The notes: a model not told the origin generated them from the sequence alone. DNA of 64,000 nucleotides from Pomphorhynchus laevis (GCA_012934845.2 WNNJ02001777.1:1-64000), one strand, 5' to 3'. Positions 43,026-57,607 are shown, counted from the stretch's first letter. Numbers and translations are program-made.

Positions 43026-43993
43026 TGAAGCAAACATTTCCAAAAGACATTTACAAACATTTACAGTTTAAGTTCAAGTCAATTTTTTAGTCAGCATAAG
43101 TTCAGTATCTATTTAATTGGAGTATCAAATTACGATTGGAATGCCATAGAAGTTTTAATCCTCCGGCTAGAATAAAATCATTCTAAAACGTGTACCTGCT
43201 TGGAGTACATTTTAGATTTTAACCGCTGGATTCAAAGGAGTAAATTTCTTTAGTTTTGTCAATTTTGTTTCAACTATTTCAGTGGAGCACAATCTTCCCC
43301 GTTTTCATGAAAAACAATTCAGAAAAGTAAATAAATTACAGGGTAAACAAAAAAATAGAGAATACAAGAATAGTTAGTCGTTTGATTGCAATATAAAATG
43401 TTCAGCAACTTCATCCTTCCTTAGGAGCAGCTTCAACTCTGATTTATTACCTTATAATAGTTAGTGCAAATGATGAAAACTTCATAATAAAAACGATTTT
43501 AACGCTGCTTCCAAAAATCGAATAGAGTTGCTAGATCTTTTATATCTAGCAACTCTATAGAGCAATTCAACAACTCTAGCAACTCAACTAGAGTTGAGTT
43601 GCTAGAGTAAATAGATTTTACTATTTTGCTCTAATGAACATAGTCTGAACAATTTCCTTTTCTGACAGTTTGGATCTACAAAATGTCCATTAAATGAGTT
43701 GCTGTGATCCTGAGATACAGCGCGTCTAATTTGCCATCAATGTATTTTTCATTGTACTTTAATAATTTTTGGCTATCGTCGATAGTTGTCTGCCTGTTTG
43801 GCCCTCATGTTAGATTTCAATCGTTGAATTCAAAGGAGTAAATTTCTCGGGTGTTGCCCATTTTGGTTTAATTTTAAACAAATTACCTAGTCGTTTTCTG
43901 GAATATTGTGAATTAACTTATCACCGTTAACACTTCTATTTGATGCTCACTCAGCATCAAATAGAAAAAATTGAAATTTCATTATTTTATGAT
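43026..43993. other. Spacer 3' of a PLE reverse transcriptase
   Basis: The block ttgaattcaaaggagtaaat occurs twice (about 43216 and 43822), and a 14-bp perfect inverted repeat (ttctatttgatgct, about 43937-43969) lies near the element's 3' end. No gene seen. Confidence 0.45.
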
Positions 43994-45440
43994 TTATTTG
44001 ATGTTATTCTTGTAGTAACCTAGTTTAAAATATGCATCTATTAAATTATTTAAATGATTTTGAAGAAAACCAATATCGATAGAAATTGTTGCAATTCTTA
44101 AAATTTCATTATTTAACGGATTATATTTAATATTATATGGTACGCATGAATTTTCATGCCAAAATATGTTTCTTGTAAATTTAAATATGTCATCTTTACG
44201 ATATAAATTAATAGTAGTTTTAGTTAATGTTAATTTAATGCTCATATCAAGATATATACCTTCTTTATCATTAATATTGGTTTTATTAAGAATGAGGCTA
44301 CCTGAATAAATTTGTGTGCTTATTGAATAAACATTGTTAGAGTTAAATACACATATATCATCAATGTATCGAAACATATATTTCATATATTTATATAGTT
44401 TAGATTTAGTTTTTACACAGTTATGAACAAATTCATATTCTATAAAGCTTAAAAATAAGTCAGCTATAATTGGGCTACTATTACCACCCATTGGAACACC
44501 TTTTACTTGTCTAAATATAGATGTCCCTACTTTTAAATAATTTTGATTTATCAAAATATTTAAGGATTCCATTAATTCAATTTTATCCATATATTTATAT
44601 TTACTTGATGGCTTAATTTTTGTTAGATAGGCGTTATAATTATTATAACATATATATGTATATCTTTTTCCGAATATAAGATTAATTAATTTTACTAGCG
44701 ATTCTTTAATATCTACTAAATCTAGATTTGTAAAAAGCGTACTAAAATCGTATGTATTTATATTTTGAAAATTTATTCCTTTTGTCTGTTCTAAAAATTC
44801 TTTTGTAGAATTAATACTGAAATAGTGTTTTATACCAGTATTAATTTCGATTATCCTACAATATTTTTTAAAGTGTGCTTTAATTACTTTAAGTATTTTA
44901 TTCATATAGACAGAAAGTGGTTTTAATGTGCATTTAAACGCACTACATATGAACCTAGGTTTTATTGGATTTTTATGTAATTTTGGATTCCAATATAATA
45001 TAGGTATAGTTTTATTATCTGATTCAACCTTTATACCCTTTTTATCCATTATAGAACAATGACTTGTAATAATTGTTTCAAAACTCAACTCACTACGTTT
45101 ATATGTTGGATTTACATCTATAATAAAGCTTTTTGCATATGAAGACAAAGTTATTACTAGCTTTATCAATAGTTGTTATTATATAGTTATCCTTTAATTT
45201 AGTAAGTTCTTTATACATATCTTTATTAATTTTATCTTTCCTTTTATAATTGTTTGTTATTTTCATTTTACTTTTAATTTTATCAAATATATAATCTTTC
45301 CAAATTTTAATCTTAGATATATTCGAGCTTTCACTATTAATCAGCTTACTAAAGTAAGCATTTAAGTCATTATATAATGAATTGTAAATTTTATTTTTGT
45401 CGTTGCTATTATTTAATATATAAATTTTGATAGCATTTTG
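43994..45440 (-). mobile_element. Penelope-like element, reverse transcriptase, copy 1
   Basis: Minus-strand reverse transcriptase of PLE type: YDFSTLFTNL (about 44735), QVKGVPMGGNSSPIIADL (about 44480) and the catalytic RYIDDICVF (about 44370). The upstream part (45170-45440) contains IITTIDKASNNFVF, the conserved N-terminal block. PLEs use this enzyme with a GIY-YIG endonuclease, which is not seen here. The element is a fossil with a small number of breaks. Confidence 0.92.
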
Positions 45441-46537
45441 AAGATGAAACTTTCTGTGATAGAGAACAAAGAAGTTTTATATTGGTTTATATCTTGTCGG
45501 ATGCTCAATGGCATTCTGCTTCCATAAGAAAGCTGACGATGCGCGTACTTTAAGTAAAAAATCATAAAAAGTTTTTTAATGATTCAAAACGAGTTAACTC
45601 GGAAAGAGCACATTGAACACATTGCACAGCAAATTATTGTTACTATCTTGCGCAAAATACAATCAGTTTAGCTTTGACTAGAAAATACTTTCGGAATAAT
45701 TCAGTCACAATTAGTTCTCTATTACATCTTGGTTTAGAAATACTTTATTCTTCATACTTGAAAGGCAATATTTATGTAGAATTTCATGTTCACAATGAAT
45801 GGCATCTTCTTTGTTTTACATAGAGATAACACTCTTTCTAATAAATCCAAGGTTCAATCCAAGTTTTATTTTATAAATCTATTTTTATTTTTAAGTCAAT
45901 ATTAAGTTTGGATAATCAATATCAAGTTAATAAAATCTAAAAAAGTATTTTATTTACTAGTTTTAAGAAAATAAAAATTGCTTTGAATACTTTAAGGTTT
46001 TTAAAGTCAAATTTCTACTTGATTTTTATAAACTAATTAATACAAACGAGTTAATTAATTCTTATTGTTATTAAAAATTATATTTTTTATATCTAATTAG
46101 CTGTAATGAATATAATTCAAGCATAATTTTTACATCATTGCCTCTTTACTGGTATCTATTTGAGCCTTATGCCTTAAAGCAACTTTATTTAATAATGCAC
46201 GTTTGAAATTTGATAGTGGCAGCCAAGCTGGTTGCTGTTCCAAAACGATTAGAGATTATAATATTAAAATATTAAATATATTTTAATTTTAATATAAAAA
46301 TCTTAACTTTTACGATGAAAAGCAAATTTTTAATTTAAATAATAAAGATTATATATCTCAAAATATTGACTCTGTAATTTAGAAAGACTAAATCTGTTTA
46401 TTTCTTTTAAACTTTGCTATACACCAAAAGAATAGATCAGGCATAACTATGGACCCTTATTGATGGATAAGAGTATTATAGAAATATAGATATAATTTCT
46501 ATTTGACTGTAGATTATTTATTGTTGGATTGTTTTAA
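45441..46537. other. AT-rich spacer
   Basis: Nothing recognised. Confidence 0.5.
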
Positions 46538-47829
46538 AATCAATTTATAATGATTTCGCTTAATAGTTTAGATTTATTTTTAATAATATTTTGTTGATTT
46601 ATTTATTGTAATTTTCGATATATAAATTAGCCATGTCTACGTATTTTATACTATAAATAGATTAAAAAAAGATTTATATAAGATTTTATACGATTTATAT
46701 TTATATAACGATAAAATTTATTATTAAAATTTAAAATAAAAATAAAATTTTAAGAATTGACTCATAGATAATATACTATTTGTTCCAATAAGGATTTGAG
46801 GTCATCAGGAGGAACTGCCATGCTATCAGGTTTCGACCCCTTTATTTATTCGAATAAAGAATAGAGCTCATCAGGAGGAATTTTGAAATTTCAAAGATTG
46901 TGTCAAGTACACGTTAAATAAATTATATTTTATATAATTTATATCAAGTTAACATTGCAATTTAAAATAAAAGTCGATTGTTATGAATTAATTAATAAAT
47001 TACAGACGTTGTATCAGAATAAGGATTAGAGGTCATCAGGAGGAAATACTATGATATTAGGTTTTGGCTCATATTCCTCGACCCAACATAGAAGCGGGAT
47101 CACATTATAATAAATGATATACTATATTATATATTATAAATACTATAAATATTATATTATATTAATGATATAAATGATATTATAATGATATTATATTAAT
47201 GAGCAGATTAAATGCGATGCCGTAATTTATTTTTTGAAATTCGTGCCGAATAAAAGTCTTTAAATAATAGAGTTAAATCGTTCAACTTAATCTTGAATAA
47301 GGTTGACTTTGTATCTTGACTACTTTGTATATTGGTTCAAATAACTATGGACCCTTATTGATGGATTATAGAAATATAGTTATAATTTCTATTTGACTGT
47401 AGATTATTTATTGTATGTTGGATTGTTTTAAAAACTTTATCAATAAATTTATTGGTAAATAAATTTTATAAATCAGGTAATAAAATTTAATGAACAAATT
47501 TTTGATATATGAAATTTTATATTTGAATATAAATAAAACAGTTTGAGAGAATTAAAATAATTATATAGGAATTACAAATAAAATTAGAATCAAAACCATT
47601 CTACAAAAATAATAATTTTTTATCTGACGACGCATTTTAACGTTTGCAGCTAACTGAGTCTATGATATTTAATGAATATAAATTTTATTAGTGTCGTGAA
47701 GAGAAACCAATGGGCACCGCGAACAACGCTGCCAATGCTGATGCAGTGAGCTCATTTGATGTATCGATGATATCATGATTATAAAGCTGTAACGGTAACA
47801 TTTGTGAGCGCTTCTTGTTGGAAACAAGA
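46538..47829. repeat. Segmental duplication, copy 1 left part
   Basis: Matches 56003-57294 at a constant offset of 9465 bp with no net indel and only isolated substitutions. It contains two R-repeat copies (about 46600-46860 and 46930-47100) and the first part of the LTR at 47692. Confidence 0.97.
46600..47100 (-). repeat. Two R-repeat copies in tandem
   Basis: First copy: tcatcaggaggaactgccat at about 46808 with ctatcaggtttcg; an odd second tcatcaggaggaa follows at 46868. Second copy: tcatcaggaggaaatac at 47031 and attcctcgacccaacataga at 47070. The second has a changed GAAA box, so both are unlikely to be active. Confidence 0.75.
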
Positions 47830-50800
47830 ATACTCGTATTTGCCTTAATGTCATTTGGCTACGAGGGTGCTAAAGTAGCAATCGCAGAGCTGTTTGTTTA
47901 GCAAAATAAGATGTTGGAGATATTTTCCAAACGCTTAGAGGCAGCAGAGGAGAATCAGAATAAGCTAATGGAAGCCTTGATGGGACAAGTACCGAGAGCA
48001 TTAGATATATGCTCAACTCAGCCACAGATATCTCCGTTCCGTAAATTCAAACCAGAGGCGGAATCTTGGCCGGACTTCGTTCGTCAGCTACAACTTTATT
48101 TCGTAGCTTGCGTAGTTACAGACGCAGCGTGTAAAAAAGCTTGCTTGTTATCGTGGCTATCACCGACCATCTTTGGAGTTGTTTCGAAGGCTACAACAGC
48201 TGTATAATTAGATGAACTACAATACGACGATATTATGCATGTGCTTAACAAACACTTTTGCGATTCCATTCACGAAATCTCAGCTCGATTTAATTTCGAC
48301 GGAATTCGCAAGAAGAAGAAGGAACTAAGCTACAACGAATGGAAAAAGGATCTAGAGGGCGCTGGATTTGGGCGCCGCTTTTACAAATCTCATATTACAT
48401 CCGAAGCTGACGAAGTAGCAGAACGCATTAGGGATGTAATCGCGTCATATGCTCCAGACGTATTCGTTCGTCGTGCTGCTCTGCAGGAGAAAGATTTAAG
48501 CCTAAAGAGGCTTATAAACATAGCAGCAAATTTCGAAGCTATGGCTAATGCACCTACCTTGAGCAATTTGAATCCAATTAAGGAAGATAACGAAGTGTTC
48601 AGAATTGAAAACGCAACAAATAGAAGGCGAGGAAGATTTAATACAGAGAGAAAGTTCGACGGTGCAAGGACAAGGTGTTTTGCATATGGAATTTAACACA
48701 CACAATCAAAAATGTCAGGCTCAGGATCAAAAGTGTTACTTCTGTAATAGCGAAGAACATTTTGCTCGATGTTGTACAATACGGCGGAATCAAAAAAGGA
48801 ATGTAAATAAAGTAAATTATGAATCCGACGTAGATGGGATAAGCAACGTATATGTAATTACTGGAAATAAAATAGCTAGAATCTTAGTGCGGCTAAATGG
48901 GGTCGCGATTGAAATGCAATTCGATACGGGAGCAGCAGGGAGTATTATTCCCATGTTAGTGTGGAAAGCCATTGGTTCACCACGATTGGTTCAGACGAAC
49001 AAATTACGAGTGTACGATGGTGGACGGATAGAGGTGATGGGAAAATGTACACTCATTGTGGAGTACGGTGAATGCAAAAGAACACTCGATGATGTTGTAT
49101 CTGGGTCGACGGACAAACCACTTTTTGAACTTCCGTGGGCTTTAAATTTTGGGTTGCAAGTTCCAGCTGATATCATAGACGTGCCTTAACTTAATCTTAC
49201 TAGATGACATCGATTATTGGATACCATTTTACATAATTTCGAAGATTTGTTTGACACTAAACCTTCTGGAGTCCAAACTTTTATGGCAAAACTATGTTTC
49301 GAAAGCTGCAGTCCATACTGCGTGACCGTCTAAAAGAATTCCGTATTCGTTACAAAGCGCAGTAAAGGAGGAAATTGAATGGATGACTGATGATGGCATT
49401 ATTATATATGTGGATCCTAATGTGGATGAAATCAAATAGGCAACACCGTTGGTATAGTAAAGAAGAAATCGGGGAAAATTCGAGTATGTGCAGATTTTCG
49501 TGTGACAGTCGATAAATATCTCCAACAAAGAGTTTTTAAAATGCCCTGAATTGAAGAGACGTTGGATCAGATTGCCAAATCGAAGGTGTTTTCGAAAATC
49601 GACATATGAGACGCATACTTACAAATGCCGGTTGATAAGGAAAGTCAAAATCTGTTTGTTATCTCTACCCCATGGGGATATTACAAGTACGCACGTTTGC
49701 CATTCGGGTAGTCTACGCCCCCATCACTCTTTCAACAATATATTAACAAAGTAATCTCAGATGTTTCCGAATAAGTTGCATATTTGGACGATGTGGTAAT
49801 TGGCTCCGACGGCGAGAATAGCCGTATAATGCATATAGGTAAGGTGCTGGACTGTTTTCGAAAATCAGGCATAGTTCTGTCAAAAGAAAAATGTTGTTGG
49901 ATTTAATGTGAGCTTCCGTATCTTGGGGCACATATAGAAAACAATAAAATTTTACCTAGTCACGAACGAACAGCAGCAATTACGTATGCAAGATGTCCAG
50001 AGAACAAAAAGGAGCTTCGGTATTTTTCAGGACTCGCAAATTATCATTCAAGATTTGTACCACGATTACAGGAGACTTGCCAACCACTTAATGAAATGTT
50101 ACGCAAGGACATGAAACGGCGGTGATCAGACAAATTCGAAAAGTCTTTTAGCCTGACGAAGGAAATATTGGCGAATTCAATGACATCGTGTCCTTACGAT
50201 CATAGTCGCAAGCTCGTATTAACATGCGATGCCAGTTATGTAGGTGTTGGGGCATAACTTTGTCTTGTCGGAGACGATGAACTGTTGGAACCAATAGCAT
50301 TCGCATCGCGCAAATTCAGCGGCCCGGAAAGGAATTATTCTGTTATCGACAAGGAGGCTTTAGCAGTCATTCGTGCAGCGAAACGATTTCACATGTATTT
50401 ATTTGGTCGTCGCTTCGAAACTAGATAGATCATCGTCCTTTAGAGAGTATTTTCGGGTACAATAGAAACTTATCAAAGATGACTAATAGCCGGTTGGTTA
50501 TATGGTCAATGTGGTTATCAAAATATTGCTATGAGATAAAGTATATAAAAGGGACTACGAATTTGTATGCCGATGCTCTATCAAGACTCCCAGACAGAGG
50601 TTTCTTAACACAAGAGGAATTTGATGACATTTTAGAAGTGCGAAGTGAAAAAGTCGAAATATTGGAACTATCGGTAAAAAAACATTCGTATAGAAACGAG
50701 TAAAGATAACAAATTGACCAGGATTAAAAGATATATGATGCACGGGTGGTCGCGATTAATTCAGGGTATGGACAAACCATTCTGGAGACATAAAGAAGAA

Positions 50801-52250
50801 TTGTCTTGTGAGTTTGGAATAGTGATGTGGCTACAGAGAATCGTAATACCGAAGGCACTAAGATGTCACACGCTAAGCCTTTTACAAGAAGGACACCCTG
50901 GTGAAAGTGTAATAAAAAGCTTATCACGGTATTATATTTGGTGGCCAACCATCGATAAGGATATTGAGGATCATGTAGCGACATGTTTTCCTTGCAAGAC
51001 AACTCGTATACACGATTCATGAACAGCCATTGTTATCATGGGACTTGCCAGCGAACGTTTGGTGAAGTATACACGTTGATATTGCTGGTCCAATTAACGG
51101 ACAGTTATACCTGGTGGCAGTTGATGCAAGAAGTAAATGACCAGAAATATGGAGATCAGTGAACTGGAATACATCGAAGGTCTTAGCTCGACTGGATGAG
51201 GCATTTGCGAGGTGGGTATTCCGTAAACGATCGTATCGGATAATGGTCGGCAGTTCGCCAGTTAGATGTTTCATGAATGGTCTGCGAAATTGGAAAAATC
51301 TCATGCAAAAGCAAGCCCCTACCACCCGCAAACAAACGGGTTGGCAGAGCGATTTATTGGAACGCTTAAGAACAGGGTGTTAAAACATGGGAACGACTGG
51401 GCAGACAAACGGTTAAACCAATTCCTGTTATACTATAGAAATACGAACACACCCATCCACAGGTAAGTCACCCGCCGAAATCATGATAGGAAGGCGTTTG
51501 CCTCATGTACTGAACAATCTTCGACCGTCACTTCACGTTCATCATGAACGGCGTACACAGCTGGATCATCAACAGCACGATGGATCATCAAGAGGACTAA
51601 TTTTCAACACAGATGTTACTACAATACAACAACGAAACGCTGATTAGCGGGAATTATTGCGAAACGGTCCGGTATCTTATTTAGTCAGATCTATAATAGG
51701 GAAAGAGCGACGTATACACGGATCACATTTACGGAAAAGAGATCACCTTATAAATGTTGTGTTCAAAAACGGAGAAACAAAACGGGAATCCAGAATACAA
51801 CCCAACAGTCGATGAGAGACAACATAACAGCGGAGAGACTACAGAAGGTCATACTCTACCTCAAATGCAAGGAGAAATTACTACATCAACCAGTCCACGA
51901 CCAGACAATGAGAACCAATCAGCCATTGCTCTTGATAAATATCAAGAGCAATGCAATTTAGGAAATGCAAGCAATTATTAAGGTAAAAATGATAAAAATG
52001 CGGAGGTGGTAAGGCGCAGCAATCGCGATAGGAAAAGACTTCACATGTCTTACGATGAGTAAAGTCCGTCTTTGTCTTGGTGAGGGAGGAGATGTCGTGA
52101 ACAGAAACCAGGAGGCACCGCGAACAACGCTGATAATGCTGATGCAGTGAGCATCATTTGAATTATTTATAATCATCATGATTATAAAGCTGTAACGGTA
52201 AGGTTTGTAAGTGTTTCTTGTTGGAAACAAGAATACTCGTTTTTTAATTT
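47692..52250 (+). mobile_element. Fossil LTR retrotransposon, Ty3/gypsy type
   Basis: Two direct LTRs of about 160 bp (47692 to about 47853, and 52093 to about 52250) start TGTCGTGA and share the block ttgttggaaacaagaatactc. A purine-rich tract (gagggaggaga) sits just before the 3' LTR, as a polypurine tract should. Inside are, in order, a Gag region (about 47910-48690), a zinc knuckle (CYFCNSEEHFARCC, about 48730), an aspartic protease (FDTGAAGSIIP, about 48915), reverse transcriptase, RNase H, and integrase with HPQTNGLAERFIG near 51325. Order and motifs fit Ty3/gypsy. It is broken in many places (roughly ten or more), while the LTRs differ noticeably, so it is an old copy. Confidence 0.92.
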
Positions 52251-53107
52251 TAAATTAGATTATATTAGATTATACCTCAAATAGTATTAGAAATATTTGA
52301 GACACGGTTAGCATCAACTTGTTTAATCTGAATATGTTCATACCTATCAGACCGATATATTATGCTCAAAACAACACATATTTTATTTAATAAGGTTGAT
52401 TCACCTTATATAATAACTCTATGAATTAATAAATTATATTTTATCAACTAATGTTCTGTGTTTATTAAGATTTGATTCTCATTTTTTGTATTCTCTTCGT
52501 TGTAAGTAACTGTTGTATGCATTACATAATTTACATCATTTGGGTCAGATAATCTGCCGCGAATAGACAGAGCGCAATTGAATTTTATTGATTAAAAATT
52601 AATCAATAAAATTTATAAATAATAATAAGTAAAGTTAAAAATAAAAGGAAATTATAAAAATAATGTTAAATACAATAAAAAACAATTTGTCATTATGAAT
52701 TAATATATTATAGTTAATTGTTGTTGATATATTTTTATATAAAAATATTTAAAAATATTTTTATTTATATTGTTATTTTTCAATTAATTATAATTTAATT
52801 CATTAATTATTTAATAAATGAAATTATTATTGATGTAAACAAATGAATTTCGGTTATCTTGGAAAATAAAGGAGTCTAATCGAAACTAGAGCCAAATTTT
52901 AATAAAAAATTCGTATTTAATTAAAGATAATTTAAAGTAATTATAATAAAAGTTACTATGAAATAAAACTTTACTTCGTGACTTCAGTAGCTGTGAATCG
53001 GTAATAAGATGGTTTCTTTTCCTCATTTTAGTAATCGTTAGTGTTTGGTTGTGAATAGAAGAAACATCTGTACTTTATATTTCACATATTTGTGCAAACT
53101 ATATTTG
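52251..53107. repeat. Segmental duplication, copy 1 right part
   Basis: Matches 59148-60005 with one 1-bp indel. It is ordinary AT-rich flank of the LTR element, which shows that the element was already in place when the duplication happened. Confidence 0.97.
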
Positions 53108-53695
53108 AGCATTACAAAGACAAATAAGATAAACCAATAGAATCGCAGATAACAGTGGGGAGATTTTCATGCGTTACAAATTATATCTTACATCAAAATG
53201 ACAGCTTAGTAAGCAAAATTTCCATTAACCGTATATATTAACTAATTTAAGGTGTCAAAAATAGTGATGCCCTATTATTTATATCATAATGACAAAATTT
53301 GCAAATGCTTTGCTAATTGAATGAATTAAAGTAATAAAAACACTTAAATTTATAAATTATGATCAAATTTTATGAATTGACTTATAAATACCATATGATG
53401 CATTATTAAAATACAATATTAAATGTATTAAATGCATTATTTATGTCTTATTAAAGGTTTGTTCTATTTATTATATTCGTTCTATTTAACAGAACGTTTT
53501 ATTCTATTAAACGTCCGATAATAGAGTGGTGATTACATATCATCAAAGATTCCATTATCATCAAAGAATATGTTTAAATTTTAATAATTAAAACTTAAAT
53601 ATCTAATTATTTAAATATCTTTTTATAATAATTTATTATTTTAGCGATCGAAATAAAATTTCTCAAAATATAAAAAAATATTAAATTTTAAATAT
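53108..53695. other. AT-rich spacer
   Basis: No supported feature. Confidence 0.5.
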
Positions 53696-55995
53696 TTATA
53701 ATTTGAATAGTTAGATCAGATAACTGAGTCTACATATTTATAGCACTCAAATTATAGCACATGTTTATTATTACTCAAATAAATTTAAATGGATGCTATA
53801 CAATTTCTATTTATATCACGATTAAAAAAATTGAAATTTAAAATAAAAGTCATCTTTATGAATTGACTAATAAATAACAGACAATGTATCAGAATGAGGA
53901 TTAAAGATCATCACGAGGAAGTGCAATGCTATCAGGTTTCGTATCAGGTAATGATATGTAATGATTTAATGTATCAGGTAATAAGGAAGAACTGATATAT
54001 TTTCAGGCTTCTGCCCCTATTATTCAGCCCGACATAATATCCGGGCCAAACACGTGCTAATGACATATTTCCTCTGATGAAATTTGATAATCTATTGAAT
54101 CTTATTCAAATACAAAGCATATTGCTTAATGCATAAAATTTTAAGATTAATAGTTTAAATTTATTTTTAATAATATTTCGTTTAAATATATATATTTGAA
54201 TCGAAATCTTAATTAATATACCCGAATAAAGCGCAAAATTGAAATTTTATTCAAGACGTTTCGGTCTATTTATACCGAAAATACTATTAGATAATTAGAC
54301 TATATAAGTACTAACTATGTTGGGATGATAATTCTTGAATAATTATTATATTAGATTTTATATAACTTATTTTATGCAACTTATATTTATATAATATTAA
54401 AATATATTATTAAAACTTGAAATATAAGTCAATTTTTATTAATTTTCTAATATGAATTTACTGAGTCTACGTATATTAGATAATTTATAAATTAAAAATG
54501 ATAAAAAGTGATATCAGCTAATTGAGTATGCATATTTTGAAAATACTGATAAACAAAAAATAGATAATTAAATAATAAATAATTATAAATAATAAATAAT
54601 TGTTATATAAGATATTATAAAACTTATATCAAGTTAAAATTTAAAATTCATATTTAAAATAAAAGTCAAATGTTATTAATTGACTAATAAATAATGGACA
54701 ATGTATCATAATAAGGATTAGTTCCTTATATCAAGTTAAAATTTTAAATTGACATTAAAAAGGTCAATTGCTATTAATTGACTAATAAATGGCAGACGAT
54801 GTATTATAATAAAAATCAAAGATCATCTGACAGACGATGTATTCGAATAAAAATCAAAGATCATCAGAATGAACTGCTTTGTAATCAGATTTCGGCTCAT
54901 ATTCCTCGACCCAACATAGCAGCGGAACAAATACATACCAATGACATATTTCCTCTTATGAAATAGCGTATCTTATTCTAATACAAAGCATATTATTTAT
55001 CATAAATCCATAAAAATTTTGCGTTTCATATTTTTTTCATATAGTGCATTGATTTAAACATATGCGATGTACATCTACATTATTGTTAAGATGACGTTTA
55101 TGTTACTGCAACATCAAAGCTGAAAATACTGATAAACAAAATATAAATAATTTAATAATAAATAATTGTTATATAAGATATTATAAAACTTATATCAAGT
55201 TAAAATAAACGTCAATTTTTATGATTGACTATTAAATAACAGACAATGTTATTAAAGGTCATTAGGAGGAAATGTTATGCTATCAGTTATGGGCATTTAT
55301 TTCTTAAACCAACATATTGACGGGGGCCGAATTCACGCTAATGACGTATTTCCACTGATGAAATTTGATTATTTAGTATACCCTATTATAATAAAAAACA
55401 TTATTTATATTTTATCCATAAAGATTTTTTATTAATTTATCTTTATTTATTTTTTTATATTTTTAATTTTATATTTATTTTTACTTAATTATCTTTATTA
55501 TGAATTTAATATTTTAATAATATCTTTTGATTTAAATTTTAAAATTGAATTTTAAAGAAGTGCCTGATTTTATATTATAGTTTTACTATAATAAAATATA
55601 TGGTAGATATGAATAAAATATTACAAATTAGTAGACAGACAAAATGGTAGTTTTTTATATTTTTATCGGTAGAAGTAAAAAATTATATTTATAATATTTA
55701 TAATAAATAAATTAATAAATTTACAAATTAATGAATTTATACAAAAAATTATTAATTTTTTATTATAAATTAATAATAAATATTAATATTTATTAATATT
55801 TTATCTAATCTTAAAATTTAAGATAAAAATTATTTTTTATGAATTGACTAGACGTCATTAGGATGAACTGCTATGCTATCATGTCTCGAGCGCTGCTTAT
55901 CAACCCAACATAGCAGTGGGGCCAAATGCATGCTAATGACGTATTTCCTCTTATTAAATTGGATTATCTAGTGTATCCAATTCTAATACAAATTA
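53696..55995 (-). repeat. Cluster of R-repeats, about five copies
   Basis: Copies with the minus-strand ribozyme side at about 53890-54080, 54820-54960, 55250-55370 and 55850-55980, plus fragments at 54400-54720. Each has the tcat(c/t)a(g/c) block, a ctatgctatca-like stem III strand and the acatagcag...ggccaaa block. Most have one or more damaged boxes. Between them, near 54246-54290, lies a PLE-like GAAAC-GUC segment on the minus strand with no clear CUGAUGA box. Confidence 0.7.
54833..54915 (-). ncRNA. R-repeat scrambled hammerhead module
   Basis: Minus strand: GUC then GAGGAA, later GAAA, a stem III strand ending AAGCAG, then CUGAUGA. All three core boxes are present in the scrambled order; stem I is weakened by substitutions. 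Confidence 0.6.
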
Positions 55996-56002
55996 TATTT
56001 AT

Positions 56003-57294
56003 AATCAATTTATAATGATTTCGCTTAATAGTTTAGATTTATTTTCAATAATATTTTGTTGATTTATTTATTGTAATTTTCGATATATAAATTAGCCATG
56101 TCTACGTATTTTATACTATAAATAGATTAAAAAAAGATTTATATAAGATTTTATACGATTTATATTTATATAACGATAAAATTTATTATTAAAATTTAAA
56201 ATAAAAATAAAATTTTAAGAATTGACTCATAGATAATATACTATTTGTTCCAATAAGGATTTGAGGTCATCAGGAGGAACTGCCATGCTATCAGGTTTCG
56301 GCCCCTTTATTTATTCGAATAAAGAATAGAGCTCATCAGGAGGAATTTTGAAATTTCAAAGATTGTGTCAAGTACACGTTAAATAAATTATATTTTATAT
56401 AATTTATATCAAGTTAACATTGCAATTTAAAATAAAAGTCGATTGTTATGAATTAATTAATAAATTACAGACGTTGTATCAGAATAAGGATTAGAGGTCA
56501 TCAGGAGGAAATACTATGATATTAGGTTTTGGCTCATATTCCTCGACCCAACATAGAAGCGGGATCACATTATAATAAATGATATACTATATTATATATT
56601 ATAAATACTATAAATATTATATTATATTAATGATATAAATGATATTATAATGATATTATATTAATGAGCAGATTAAATGCGATGCCGTAATTTATTTTTT
56701 GAAATTCGTGCCGAATAAAAGTCTTTAAATAATAGAGTTAAATCGTTCAACTTAATCTTGAATAAGGTTGACTTTGTATCTTGACTACTTTGTATATTGG
56801 TTCAAATAACTATGGACCCTTATTGATGGATTATAGAAATATAGTTATAATTTCTATTTGACTGTAGATTATTTATTGTATGTTGGATTGTTTTAAAAAC
56901 TTTATCAATAAATTTATTGGTAAATAAATTTTATAAATCAGGTAATAAAATTTAATGAACAAATTTTTGATATATGAAATTTTATATTTGAATATAAATA
57001 AAACAGTTTGAGAGAATTAAAATAATTATATAGGAATTACAAATAAAATTAGAATCAAAACCATTCTACAAAAATAATAATTTTTTATCTGACGACGCAT
57101 TTTAACGTTTGCAGCTAACTGAGTCTATGATATTTAATGAATATAAATTTTATTAGTGTCGTGAAGAGAAACCAATGGGCACCGCGAACAACGCTGCCAA
57201 TGCTGATGCAGTGAGCTCATTTGATGTATCGATGATATCATGATTATAAAGCTGTAACGGTAACATTTGTGAGCGCTTCTTGTTGGAAACAAGA
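56003..57294. repeat. Segmental duplication, copy 2 left part
   Basis: Near-identical to 46538-47829, including the two R-repeats and the LTR start at 57157. Identity stops inside the LTR at 57295, where a PLE-containing insertion begins. Confidence 0.97.
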
Positions 57295-57535
57295 ATTAAA
57301 TCAGCTAACTGAGTCTACGTATTGTTATATAATTATAAAATAAACAAAATATAATAATGCTAAATCAAAATTTAATAATTAAATAATAAAATTAATAATT
57401 GTTTTTAGATTTTCTATAATTTAAATCAAGTTAAAAAAATAATAAAAATAAAAATATAAAATATAAAATAAAATTTAAAATAAACGTCATTTTTATGAAT
57501 TGACTAATAAATAACAGACGTTGTATCAGAATAAG

Positions 57536-57607
57536 AATTAGAGGTCATCAGGAGAAACTGCTATGCTATCAGGTTTCGGCCCCTAACTCCTCTACCCAAC
57601 ATAGCAG
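57536..57607 (-). ncRNA. R-repeat scrambled hammerhead module, best preserved stems
   Basis: Minus strand order: CUGCUAUG (stem III 5' strand, 57607-57600), GGGUA as cleavage site (57597-57593), I5' GAGGAG, UUAGGGG (stem II 3' strand), GAAA (57577-57574), stem III 3' strand ending CAUAGCAG (57565-57558), I3' UUUCUC, CUGAUGA (57551-57545) and CCUCUAAU (stem II 5' strand). Eight perfect stem III pairs and seven stem II pairs. Two unpaired Cs between stem II and GAAA depart from the usual hammerhead core. Confidence 0.65.
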
